In this document: piece after piece, positions 10,411-18,246 of the stretch
Layout of the letters: each line of letters opens with the position of its first letter
Numbering within the stretch: position 1 is the stretch's first letter
Assembly (NCBI GenBank): GCA_965214795.1
Contig: OZ243976.1
Coordinates: forward strand, 3,038,001 to 3,102,000
Origin: JAJDXW01 sp965214795
GTDB lineage: Bacteria; Pseudomonadota; Gammaproteobacteria; HK1
DNA length: 64,000 nucleotides
Reading direction: 5' to 3'
Notes under the pieces: generated by a model
Told to the model about the DNA's origin: nothing
What the model saw: the letters and a program-made list of their open reading frames with translations, nothing else
Databases searched by the model: none
Position numbers and translations under genes: made by a program

Positions 10411-11403
10411 CTACCCGGCAACCTTTCCCTCCTGCACGGCGTGACACGCGACCCCGCCGGCGAGCGGCGGGACCTCGCGGCGGCACCGATCGAAGGCAAG
10501 CGGGCAGCGCGGATGGAAGGCGCAGCCGGACGGCGGATCGATCGGGCTCGGGATCTCGCCCGCGACCTCCGCATCCGGACGGCCCCGGGTCGAAACGTCC
10601 GGAACCGCTTCGAGCAGCATCCGGGTATAGGGGTGACGCGGTGCGCGAAAGAGCTCGCGTCCGTCGCCGATCTCGACGACCCTCCCGAGGTACATGACCG
10701 CGATGCGGTCGGCCATGTGCCGGACGACCGCGAGGTCGTGACTGATGAGAAGGTAAGTGAGCTCGAAGCGCTCCTGGAGGTCGCGCATCAGGTTGAGGAT
10801 CTGCGCCTGCACGGAGACGTCGAGGGCCGAGGTCGGCTCGTCGCAGACGATGAACTCCGCGCTGGAGGCGAGGGCGCGGGCGATCGCTACCCGCTGGCGC
10901 TGACCGCCCGAGAACTCGTGAGGGAATCGGAACCGGTCACCGGGATGAAGCCCGACCAGGGCGAGCAGCTCGTCCACCCGGTCGGCGACCGCCTCGTTCG
11001 AGCGGACGAGACCGAAGGCACGAATCGGCTCGGCGATGATGCGCTCGATCCGCCAGCGCGGGTTGAGGCTTGCGTAAGGGTCCTGGAAGATCATGTGGAT
11101 ACGCCGTCGCAGGCGCTGCCGTTCGGCCACGCGGTCGGGATCGGTGAGAGAGACCCCATCGATCCGGACGCTCCCCGCCGTCGGCCGGAGCAGGCCGACC
11201 GCCATGCGCGCGACGGTGGTCTTGCCGGACCCCGACTCGCCGACGAGCCCGAAGGTCTGCGCACGCCCGATTGCGAACGTCACGTCCCGGGCCGCCTGGA
11301 GGCGGCGCCGCGGCTCACCGGCCAGGACGCGGGCGAGCCATGGTCGCGAGACGTCGAAGTCGCGACTGACGCCGCTCACCTCGACGGCCGGCACGCCGTT
11401 CAC
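10411..11403 (-). CDS. ABC transporter ATP-binding protein, DppF/OppF type
   Basis: Second ATPase of a peptide-type importer, 330 residues: Walker A GESGSGKT, MIFQDPYASLNP, signature FSGGQRQR, Walker B FIVCDEPTSALD, H-loop LISHDLAVV, and the oligopeptide C-terminal extension SGCAFHPRCPLAFDRC. The start is GTG at 11403, with GTGA shared with the upstream stop. It and its partner lack adjacent permeases. Divergence from the plus-strand pair at 2.65-4.68 kb is considerable (for example an extra insertion after VSRDFDVSRPW), so this is not a recent duplication. Confidence 0.9.
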   Translation of the reverse strand: MNGVPAVEVSGVSRDFDVSRPWLARVLAGEPRRRLQAARDVTFAIGRAQTFGLVGESGSGKTTVARMAVGLLRPTAGSVRIDGVSLTDPDRVAERQRLRRRIHMIFQDPYASLNPRWRIERIIAEPIRAFGLVRSNEAVADRVDELLALVGLHPGDRFRFPHEFSGGQRQRVAIARALASSAEFIVCDEPTSALDVSVQAQILNLMRDLQERFELTYLLISHDLAVVRHMADRIAVMYLGRVVEIGDGRELFRAPRHPYTRMLLEAVPDVSTRGRPDAEVAGEIPSPIDPPSGCAFHPRCPLAFDRCRREVPPLAGGVACHAVQEGKVAG

Positions 11404-12410
11404 GGCCCGGCTCCGCCGGCGCCGCGGTACAGATGGCAGGCGACCTGCCGGCCGTCCTGCGCAACGAGGGACGGCCGCCGCGCCGCGCACGGCTCGAACG
11501 CATGCCGACAACGCGGGTGGAAAGCGCACCCGTCGGGAATTGCGGACAGCCTTGGCATCGCACCCGGGATCCGGACGAGCCGGTGCGCGTCCTGATCGAG
11601 GGACGGGATGGCCCCCATCAGGCCCACCGCGTAGGGATGGAGCGGACGGTCGACGAGATCCGACACCGGCCCGACCTCCGCGAGGCACCCCGCGTACATC
11701 ACCGCGACCCGGTCCGCGGTGTTCGCGACCACCCCCATGTCGTGGGTCACGAGCATGACCGCGGTGCCCCGATCACGGCACAGGCGCTTGATGAGAGCGA
11801 GGATCTGGGCCTGCACGGAGACGTCGAGAGCCGTCGTCGGTTCGTCGGCGATCACCACCTCCGGCTCCGCGCAGAGGGCGAGCGCGATGACCACCCGCTG
11901 GCGCATGCCACCCGAGAACTCGTGCGGGTAGGCTCCGAACCGCTCTTCCGCGGCCGGAATGCCCACTTCCACGAGCAGCTCGAGCGCCCTCCCCCGCGCC
12001 TCGGCGGCCGTGAGATCGAGATGGGACCGCATGGTCTCGACGAGCTGGTCGCCGACACTGAAGAGCGGGTCGAGGCTGGTCAGGGGGTCCTGGAAGATCA
12101 TCCCGATCCGGCGTCCCCGGACCCGGCGCAGCTCCTCCTCGGACAGCCCGTCGATGCGTTCGCCGCCAAGCCGGATCTCGCCGCCCGCGATGCGCCCGGG
12201 CGAGTCGACGAGGCCGATGATCGCGGCCCCGGTGACCGACTTCCCGGCCCCCGATTCTCCGACCACGCCGAGGACCTCGCCCCGCCCGATGTCGAACGAC
12301 ACCCCGTCGACCGCGGTGAGCGCGCCGCGCCGCAGGGCGAACTCCACACGAAGGTCGCGAATCGAGAGGACGGGCGCCTCGGCGCGGGGAAGAGAGGCGG
12401 GTTCGGGCAT
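11400..12410 (-). CDS. ABC transporter ATP-binding protein, DppD/OppD type
   Basis: First ATPase of the minus-strand pair, about 336 residues: Walker A GESGAGKS, MIFQDPLTSLDP, signature FSGGMRQR, Walker B VVIADEPTTALD, H-loop LVTHDMGVV, and C-terminal DGCAFHPRCRHAFEPC. The start is ATG 12410; a GTG directly before it (12413) is an alternative. A purine-rich GGGGGAGAG lies upstream. With the gene at 10411 it forms a heterodimeric motor. The MITE-like element begins about 110 bases upstream, so it may affect this gene's promoter. Confidence 0.9.
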   Translation of the reverse strand: MPEPASLPRAEAPVLSIRDLRVEFALRRGALTAVDGVSFDIGRGEVLGVVGESGAGKSVTGAAIIGLVDSPGRIAGGEIRLGGERIDGLSEEELRRVRGRRIGMIFQDPLTSLDPLFSVGDQLVETMRSHLDLTAAEARGRALELLVEVGIPAAEERFGAYPHEFSGGMRQRVVIALALCAEPEVVIADEPTTALDVSVQAQILALIKRLCRDRGTAVMLVTHDMGVVANTADRVAVMYAGCLAEVGPVSDLVDRPLHPYAVGLMGAIPSLDQDAHRLVRIPGAMPRLSAIPDGCAFHPRCRHAFEPCAARRPSLVAQDGRQVACHLYRGAGGAGP

Positions 12411-12522
12411 CACCCGCCGCTCTCCCCCACCCGGGTCCGCGCCGGGCCGATGCGCGCTCGGGGCGGGCTCGAGACGCGGCCGGAGCCGCCCGGCACCTGA
12501 AGGGTCATGGTTTACAATCTAA

Positions 12523-12699
12523 CCCGAAAAACTCACCGACTTCCTGCTGCGGCCACCAATCCGCTCACGGTAGCGGGCCGTACTCCCTCAAGCCGCTTCG
12601 ACAGCGCGCACGCGCTCTTTCGGTCCGTGCGGCCCACTCCTCCATGAGAGCGTGGGGTATCTTGGCGCCCTCGCGACGAAAGTCGGTGATTTTTCCGGG
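12523..12699. mobile_element. MITE-like element, family 1, copy 1 (177 bp)
   Basis: Bounded by terminal inverted repeats: left 12523-12542 CCCGAAAAACTCACCGACTT; right 12679-12699, whose reverse complement is CCCGGAAAAATCACCGACTT. The interior has no plausible gene but is shared closely with 31039-31260 (TTCCTGCTGCGG, CGGGCCGTACTCCCT, CGCTCTTTCGGTCCGTGCGG, TCGCGACGAAAGTCGGTGA). It looks like a small non-autonomous transposon; no matching transposase is in the window. Confidence 0.75.
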
Positions 12700-12713
12700 C
12701 TGACAGATGGGGC

Positions 12714-12740
12714 TTGTATACTTGTATACCTGACTTGACA
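12714..12740. promoter_or_regulatory. Possible operator (GntR-like GTATAC repeats)
   Basis: TTGTATACTTGTATACCTG contains two direct TTGTATAC units, each palindromic at GTATAC; followed by TTGACA at 12735-12740. GntR-family regulators often bind GT-N-AC palindromes of this kind. The core TGTATACTTG recurs inverted at 29389-29398, just before the GMC oxidoreductase start. No regulator gene of this family is in the window. Confidence 0.3.
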
Positions 12741-12773
12741 GCCCACGCGCCGACCCCCCGCCGACCCCCCGTT

Positions 12774-12910
12774 GTCGGACTACGCCGCGCTGATCCGACC
12801 CGCGGGTGGCCGGCAGCCCCCTGGCAGGTCGGGTTGGCCGAAGGCGCAACCCGGCAACCGGCCGATGCGGCCCAGGCTGCGCACCGGGTGCCTGTTCGGC
12901 AAGTCGGGTA
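12774..12910. repeat. Dispersed palindromic repeat pair (copy c)
   Basis: First unit 12774-12799 (GTCGGACTACGCC...GATCCGAC). Second unit 12826-12856 (AGGTCGGGTTGGCCG, AAGGCGCAACCCGGC). A degenerate third (AAGTCGGGTATGC) is at 12901-12913. Lies between the MITE copy and the SDR start, so the 12411-12950 gap is filled almost entirely by repeats and a possible operator. Confidence 0.65.
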
Positions 12911-12950
12911 TGCAAGCCCCTGACGAATCGCGGGGGAGAAGGATCGAGCG

Positions 12951-13712
12951 GTGCCCGGACGACTGGCCGGAAAAGTCGCGGTGATCACCGGCGGAGCGTC
13001 GGGGATCGGCCTCGCCAGCGCGCGGCTCTTCGCCCGCGAGGGTGCCGACCTCGCGATCGTGGACCGCGACCTCGCCAAGCTCCCGGATGCGGACCGCGAT
13101 CGGGCCGGCCGGGCGCATCTCCTGCTCGAGGGTGACGTCGGCGACGAGGCGGTGGTGGAACGGCACGCCGGCGCGGTCGCCGAACGATTCGGCGGGTTCG
13201 ACATCCTCCTCGCGTGCGCCGGCTGGTCGAGCCGCAAGGGCGTGCCGGATACGACCCTCTCCGAGTGGGAGGGGGTGCTCAACACCAACCTCACGGGCAG
13301 CTTTCTCTGGTCCCGCGCGGCCATCCGCTCGATGCGGGGGCGGGGTGGCGGCTCCATCATCCTCATCGCCTCCCAGCTTGCCTTCGCGGGCGGCCGCCGC
13401 AACGCGGCCTACCTCGCTTCCAAAGGCGCGGTGGCCTCCCTCGCCCGCTCGATGGCGGTGGATCACGCGCCGGAGGCGATCCGCGTCAACACGATCGTCC
13501 CGGGCGCCATTCGCACCCCGCTCCTCGAGTCGGGCTTTGCCCGAGCGGAGGACCCCGCGGCCGCGCGGGCCTGGTCCGTCTCGCGCCACCCGCTCGGGCG
13601 CCTCGGCGAAGCCGGGGAGGTGGCGCAGGCCGCGCTCTTCCTCGCGAGCGACGAGTCCTCGTTCACCACCGGGTCGTGCCTGCTGGTGGACGGCGGCTGG
13701 CTCGCCGGCTGA
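12951..13712 (+). CDS. SDR family oxidoreductase
   Basis: Classical short-chain dehydrogenase, 253 residues. Motifs: TGGASGIG (cofactor), a CAG variant of NAG in LLACAGWSSRKG, the catalytic Ser in LIASQLAFAGG, YLASKGA (Tyr/Lys), NTIVPGAIRTP, and the C-terminal LLVDGGW. The N-A-G Asn is replaced by Cys-Ala-Gly, mildly unusual. GTG 12951 is preceded by GGGGGAGAAGG. It is followed 48 bases later by the RraA-like gene, likely the same transcript. A GTATAC-type operator lies upstream. Substrate unknown; the partner suggests aldol/keto-acid catabolism. Confidence 0.87.
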   Translation: MPGRLAGKVAVITGGASGIGLASARLFAREGADLAIVDRDLAKLPDADRDRAGRAHLLLEGDVGDEAVVERHAGAVAERFGGFDILLACAGWSSRKGVPDTTLSEWEGVLNTNLTGSFLWSRAAIRSMRGRGGGSIILIASQLAFAGGRRNAAYLASKGAVASLARSMAVDHAPEAIRVNTIVPGAIRTPLLESGFARAEDPAAARAWSVSRHPLGRLGEAGEVAQAALFLASDESSFTTGSCLLVDGGWLAG

Positions 13713-13760
13713 GCCGCCGCCCCCCCCAAGGATCCCAAAAGGATCCCAAGGAGGACGCAC

Positions 13761-14462
13761 ATGTCCCCGATGGAGGCCCTGAAGCAGGTCTCGGTGCCGA
13801 CCGTGGTCTCGACCCTGTGGCGGAGAGGGTTCAGGAACACCTTCCTCGCCAGGCCTCGCCCGCTCAACCCGGACGCGGTGCGGTTCGTCGGCCGCGCGGT
13901 GACGGTCCGTACCATCGCGGTGCGCGAGGACCTGCTCGAGGCGCAAGCGCGCGGCGAGCGGCCGAACCTTCAGGCGGAGGCGGTCGCGCGGGTGGGCACC
14001 GGCGACGTGCTCGTCGTCGGTATGGGGGGCGAGACCCGGACCGCGTTCATGGGCGACATCATGACGACCCACCTTCTCGCCAAGGGGGCCGCGGGCGCGG
14101 TGCTGGACGGCGCGGTGTCGGATGCGGCGGCAATCTCCGGAATCCCGTTCCCGGTCTTCTGCATCGGAAACGCGGCCACCCCCCTCACCTCCCACCGCCT
14201 CGTCGTCGAGCTGGACGGCCCGATCGATTGCGCCGGGGTGCCGGTGCTGCCCGGCGACCTCGTCATGGGCGACGCCAACGGGGTGGTGGCGATTCCCGGC
14301 CACGTCGCGTCCGAGATCGCGGAGACCTGCGCCGAGCGCGAGCTCCTGGAAGAGTTCGTGGTCGAACGGGTCCGCGCCGGTGCGCCGCTCGAGGGCACCT
14401 ATCCGCCGGACGACGACACCCTCGCCGCGTTTCGCGCCTGGCGCGCCGATTCCGGGCGCTGA
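13761..14462 (+). CDS. RraA-like protein (HMG/CHA aldolase-type fold)
   Basis: A 233-residue member of the RraA / 4-hydroxy-4-methyl-2-oxoglutarate aldolase family (formerly annotated as demethylmenaquinone methyltransferase). The fold signature is visible: VGTGDVLVVGMGG, GDIMTTHLLAKGAAGAVLDG and PGDLVMGDANGVVAIP. In active aldolases the central motif is DG-x-x-RD, with Arg binding substrate and Asp binding the metal. Here it reads DGAVSD (S120, D121), so the Arg is missing while the metal ligand is kept. Activity may be altered or lost. AAGGAGG lies upstream of ATG 13761. It pairs with the SDR just upstream. The insertion sequence begins about 216 bases downstream. Confidence 0.8.
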   Translation: MSPMEALKQVSVPTVVSTLWRRGFRNTFLARPRPLNPDAVRFVGRAVTVRTIAVREDLLEAQARGERPNLQAEAVARVGTGDVLVVGMGGETRTAFMGDIMTTHLLAKGAAGAVLDGAVSDAAAISGIPFPVFCIGNAATPLTSHRLVVELDGPIDCAGVPVLPGDLVMGDANGVVAIPGHVASEIAETCAERELLEEFVVERVRAGAPLEGTYPPDDDTLAAFRAWRADSGR

Positions 14463-14668
14463 AGCCCCGCGTCCGCCGCGACCGGAAGTGCCGCTCCAGG
14501 GCGGAGCGGATCTCCTCGACCGCCGCCCCGCCTTCCTTCCGGCCCTCGACCTGCGAACGGACGCAGTCCGCCGGCTTCGGCCGCGGGAACCCGCCGATCG
14601 GCCCTGCCGCGCCGGAGGGCGGTGATGCGGGCCGGCCGGCGGGCCTCGTCGGACATTCGGACGCCGCG

Positions 14669-17147
14669 CCCCCCCCCCAATGGCATTCACTTAAGAGAGA
14701 ACGCCATTCACTTAAGGATGCGGTTGCGGGCCTCATCGGTTGTCCTGCGGCTGGCATGGCTTGTCTCCTCACCGCGCGGCGACGGCTTTCGCCGCCTTCG
14801 CCGGCTTCCATTTGCCGATCGGCTTTCGCGAGCGTCGCGGGTAGGAGCGGTTGGGGCGCAGCTTGTGGCGGCACGCCACCATCGCGTCCATGATGAGCGA
14901 GAGGGTTTTGCCGAGCCCCGCCGCGTGCTGGAGGAACAGCCCCTCGAGGTGGCGCGCGACGGTGAGCAGGGAGTTTTTGAAGTTCACCCGGACTTGGGTT
15001 TTGTCGCGTGCGGCGCGGTCGGCCCCGAGCCGGTCTTCGCCGTGATTGGAGAGCAGCCGCGTGAGGGTGATGAGGACGAAGTGCGCGAACAGCTCCTGCT
15101 TCACCCCGCGCTCGCTTTGGCCGTGGAAGTCCTCGATGCCAAGGGTGTGCTTCGACACCTTGTACAGTTCCTCAATGCCCCAGCGCTCGTGGTACAGGTC
15201 CGAGAGCTCGGCAATGGGGTAGCGCTCGCGGTCGAGCAGGGTGGTGCCCAACACGTAGGGCGAGCCGGCGACCTCGTACTTTACCAAGCGCCATCGCAGC
15301 GCTACGCGGCCCCCCGGGGGGGCTTGCCCGGGGGCGATGTCGACCACCCGGTCGGTGTCGGTGCTGCGCACGAACGCGCACACTGCGGCGTTGGCATTGG
15401 CCTGGAGCCGGAACACCGCATGCATGCCCCGCGCGAGGTGTTCGCCCAGCAGCGCCTGGGAGAAATAGCCGCGGTCGTAGACCACCACGTCGTTGGGCGA
15501 CAACGCCTTCAGATGGGCACGCGCGGCCTGTCTCTCGTTGTCATGGCGCAGCAGGTCGAAGTCGACCGGGACCTTGGCCCGCAACGCATACAGGCAACTG
15601 AGCAGGCCCTGGGGGTAGTGGGCGTTGTCCGCGGGCCGCCGGTAGCCGGCCTTCACCAGGGGCCGGGGCAGGTTCAGCTTCGAGCCGTCCACCGCGAACA
15701 GCCGGTGCCTCTTCCACCGGGGCTCCAGGGCGCGCGCGCCGGCGCGGCGCAGCACTTCGCCGTGCACGGTGCGCAGCAGGTTCTCGTGCACCTTGGCGCG
15801 GGCCTTGCACATCGCCGAGGGCGAGACCGGGGCCGGCTGCGGCAGCGCGACCCCGAGCCGGCGGCACTGCTCCCACAGCTCGACCAGGGTCGCCGCGTAG
15901 CCCTGGCGGCCCTTCGACAGCACCAGGCGGAAGATGAACAGCACCACGAGCAGCGTGTTGAGCGAGCGCTGGCGTTGTTGCCAGTGCCGGTCGAAGTCGT
16001 GGGCCACGGCCACCACCGCATCGACCAGCGCCCGCCACGGCTCGACGAGCGAGGGGGCCAAGCCCTTCGGTGCCCGGCGCCGTCGCGCGGGCCGGCGCCC
16101 GGTCCTCAGTATCGCCCGGAACTCCTCGTCCAGCGGGTAGACGAACACCCCCTTGGGCGGGCGCACCGAACCCTTGCCCTTGGTCTGGCCCACCCACTGC
16201 CAGTTCGCCGCCCGGTAGCTCGCGCCGGTGAACCGGCTCAAGTCCACGAAGGTCTCCACCAGCACCGGACGGTAGCCGTGATGCACCTGCCAGTCGTCGG
16301 CGAGCCGGCGCACCGCCAGCGACAGCGCCTTCGACGCGAGGTGCCGGACCCGCACCCAAGGGAAAATCAGGAACCGGGGGTTGGCGATGACCCGGTCCAG
16401 GCGCTTGCGCCGGGCCGCCTCGTCCCAGCCGATGAACCGCTCGCGGCACGCCACCGAGCGGGCCGCATACGAGAACAGCAAACCGCCCAACCACCGCCCG
16501 TGACGGTCGATGAGGGCGTAGCGCAAGTGCGGACCGAGCGGGCGGCGGTAGCCCAGGTAATGGTGCCGGTCGAGCAACTCGTTCCACTGCGCGACCTCGC
16601 CGGGGTCCGTCACCGGGCGCAACTGCACCGGCTCAAGGTCGTTCAGCGCGGCGCGGACCTCGGCGCGCGGCGCCGAGCGCGCGGTCCACGCCAGCGCCTT
16701 CTGCCCCCCTCGCTGCTTCGATTCGTCCTTCGCCGGCAGGGTGAACAGCCCGAGCCCCTCCAGATGTTCGAGCACACGCCGCGCCAAGCGCGCGCGCGGC
16801 GCCCCGCCAGGGGTGTGCCAGTTCAGGTGCTCGCAGATCGTGAGCCCGAGCTCGTGCCGGCTCAGCCCCGCACACTCGCGCACGGTGCGCTGGAGGTCGG
16901 CGATCTGACGCCGGGTCAGGCGCCGGCCGAAGAAGGTGGTCGACTTGAGCTTTCGGATGGCCTCGTCCATCGGTTCCTCCCAAAGACAGCTCCACCCGCT
17001 GATGGTGTCACCGAGGGGGGCGTGTGTCAAGGCCCTTGGGAAGGGCCGGAGAAGGAGGCTGTTATCCATCTTGAATCAATGGGTTGTGGAAATGAAACCC
17101 AAACCTGAAGACGGCTCTGTCAAAATGAATGCCATTGCCCCCCCCCC
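14669..17147. mobile_element. Complete insertion sequence with DruA-DDE transposase, in a poly-C target
   Basis: The left end begins AATGGCATTCACTTAAG at 14679. The right end, read inward, begins CAATGGCATTCATTTTG from 17137. Ten Cs flank each side on the same strand (14669-14678 and 17138-17147), consistent with a 9-10 bp target duplication of a homopolymer. A second CATTCACTTAAG occurs just inside the left end (14705-14716). About 2.46 kb, one transposase gene on the minus strand. The right end is only 20 bases beyond the stop of the 2-hydroxyacid dehydrogenase gene. Confidence 0.8.
14769..16970 (-). CDS. Transposase: N-terminal DruA/DUF4338 domain fused to IS4-type DDE domain
   Basis: A 733-residue protein. 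Residues about 10-290 match the DUF4338 family, known as DruA of the Druantia anti-phage system (HHYLGYRRPLGPHLRYALID, FPWVRVRHLASKALSLA, VETFVDLSRFTGASYRAANW). Residues about 330-700 are an IS4-like DDE transposase: D428 in LFAVDGSKLN, D499 in VVVYDRGYFS, and the YREK signature Y593-R596-E600-K607 in YHERWGIEELYKVSK. A Lys/Arg-rich tail follows. ATG 16970 was chosen because GGGAGGAA precedes it; an open frame extends 33 codons further up without support. All catalytic residues are present, so it looks active. The DruA domain may help target recognition or DNA handling; that is inference. Confidence 0.85.
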   Translation of the reverse strand: MDEAIRKLKSTTFFGRRLTRRQIADLQRTVRECAGLSRHELGLTICEHLNWHTPGGAPRARLARRVLEHLEGLGLFTLPAKDESKQRGGQKALAWTARSAPRAEVRAALNDLEPVQLRPVTDPGEVAQWNELLDRHHYLGYRRPLGPHLRYALIDRHGRWLGGLLFSYAARSVACRERFIGWDEAARRKRLDRVIANPRFLIFPWVRVRHLASKALSLAVRRLADDWQVHHGYRPVLVETFVDLSRFTGASYRAANWQWVGQTKGKGSVRPPKGVFVYPLDEEFRAILRTGRRPARRRRAPKGLAPSLVEPWRALVDAVVAVAHDFDRHWQQRQRSLNTLLVVLFIFRLVLSKGRQGYAATLVELWEQCRRLGVALPQPAPVSPSAMCKARAKVHENLLRTVHGEVLRRAGARALEPRWKRHRLFAVDGSKLNLPRPLVKAGYRRPADNAHYPQGLLSCLYALRAKVPVDFDLLRHDNERQAARAHLKALSPNDVVVYDRGYFSQALLGEHLARGMHAVFRLQANANAAVCAFVRSTDTDRVVDIAPGQAPPGGRVALRWRLVKYEVAGSPYVLGTTLLDRERYPIAELSDLYHERWGIEELYKVSKHTLGIEDFHGQSERGVKQELFAHFVLITLTRLLSNHGEDRLGADRAARDKTQVRVNFKNSLLTVARHLEGLFLQHAAGLGKTLSLIMDAMVACRHKLRPNRSYPRRSRKPIGKWKPAKAAKAVAAR

Positions 17148-17166
17148 GGGTCCGATCACGGTCCGA

Positions 17167-18246
17167 TCACCCGGCGCTCCGACGGAGCGCTTGCCGCACC
17201 GCGCCGCGGGCGGCTTCGGGTTCGTGACCGTGGGCGCGCAGCGCATCGAGGTTGACGCAGCTTCGAAGGCGGCCCTCCCGGACGAACCGGACCACGGCCA
17301 GCACGGAGAGGCGCCGCATGTCGGCGAGGCTCTCGGGCGTATAGAAGGCCGCATGCGGGGTCAGGATCAGGCGGCCTTCGAGCCACGGCTCCTCCCGGCT
17401 CCAGGCCGCAAAGAGGGAGTGGGAGCGGTCGAGGGGCTCGACCGGCAGCACGTCCAGGGCCGCGGCGAGCAGCTTCCCGGAGCGAAGCCCCCGCTCGACG
17501 GCGTCGATGTCCACCGTTGCGCCGCGCGAGGTGTTGATGAGGATCGCCTCCGGCTTCATCCCCGCGATGGCCCGGTCGTCGACGAGACGAGTCGTCTCCG
17601 GGGTCAGCGGGCAGTGGAGGCTCACGATGTCGGACCCGGAGAGCAGATCGCCGAGCGTCCCGGTGCGCCGGAACCCGAGCGAGTGCTCGATCCCGGCCGG
17701 GAGGTAGGGATCATGGAATGCGACCGCCATCCGGAACGCCTGCGCGCGGGCCGCGACCGCAAGACCGATGCGGCCGAGCCCCACGATGCCGAACACCCGT
17801 CCGCGCATCCGCCGAACGGGCGGCATCGGGAGTTCCTTCGTGCTCCACGCGTCGTCGCGGCGAAGCAGCCGGTTGTGGTAGGCGGTGGTGCCCCGGGTGA
17901 GCGCGAGAAGCAGCCCGAGGGTGTGGTCGGCGACCTCGAGGGTGCCGTAGTCGGGCGTGTTGCAGACCGGGATCCCGCGCCGCGCGCACGCCTCGATGTC
18001 GATGTGGTTGAAGCCGACCCCCGCCTGGACGACCACCTTCGCCCGCCTCATCTCGGCGACGAGGTGGGCGGGGAGCCGGTGCCGGCTTCGGCAGTTGATG
18101 ACCGCGTCGGCCGCGCGGAGGGGGCCGGCCGGCACCTCGCCGGTGCCGGGACGCACGATGTCGAACGTGACGCCCTCGCCGGCCGCCTCCCGCTCGATGT
18201 CGGGGTCGTCCTCGAACTGCGGATCGATGATGAGGATGCGGATCAC
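17167..18246 (-). CDS. D-2-hydroxyacid dehydrogenase (C-terminal-binding-protein-like)
   Basis: NAD-dependent 2-hydroxyacid dehydrogenase, 359 residues. Cofactor motif GIVGLGRIG near residues 153-161. Catalytic residues R241 (LINTSRGATVD), E270 (LDVLPVEPLD) and H298 (ILTPHAAFYT) are all present. The insertion after LDVLPVEP (SHSLFAAWSREEPWLEGR) is typical of the CtBP-like branch. The start is GTG 18246, sharing GTGA with the stop of the upstream aminotransferase gene. It is the last gene of the run HyuA-HyuB-PhnW-like-dehydrogenase. A reasonable guess is reduction of a keto acid or aldehyde-derived product made by the upstream transaminase; the exact substrate is unknown. Confidence 0.87.
   Translation of the reverse strand: MIRILIIDPQFEDDPDIEREAAGEGVTFDIVRPGTGEVPAGPLRAADAVINCRSRHRLPAHLVAEMRRAKVVVQAGVGFNHIDIEACARRGIPVCNTPDYGTLEVADHTLGLLLALTRGTTAYHNRLLRRDDAWSTKELPMPPVRRMRGRVFGIVGLGRIGLAVAARAQAFRMAVAFHDPYLPAGIEHSLGFRRTGTLGDLLSGSDIVSLHCPLTPETTRLVDDRAIAGMKPEAILINTSRGATVDIDAVERGLRSGKLLAAALDVLPVEPLDRSHSLFAAWSREEPWLEGRLILTPHAAFYTPESLADMRRLSVLAVVRFVREGRLRSCVNLDALRAHGHEPEAARGAVRQALRRSAG

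Noticed and set aside
12735..12760. Sigma-70 promoter from the TTGACA at 12735-12740
   Set aside because: No acceptable -10 sequence 16-18 bases downstream on the plus strand.
14463..14678. Possible protein fragment on the minus strand between the RraA-like gene and the IS
   Set aside because: VEGRKEGGAAVEEIRSALERHF looks coding-like, but the frame runs through the IS end and no family could be named.
14669..17147. A genuine Druantia defence locus
   Set aside because: Only the DruA-like domain is present, fused to a transposase with inverted ends; DruB-DruE and the large helicase are absent.
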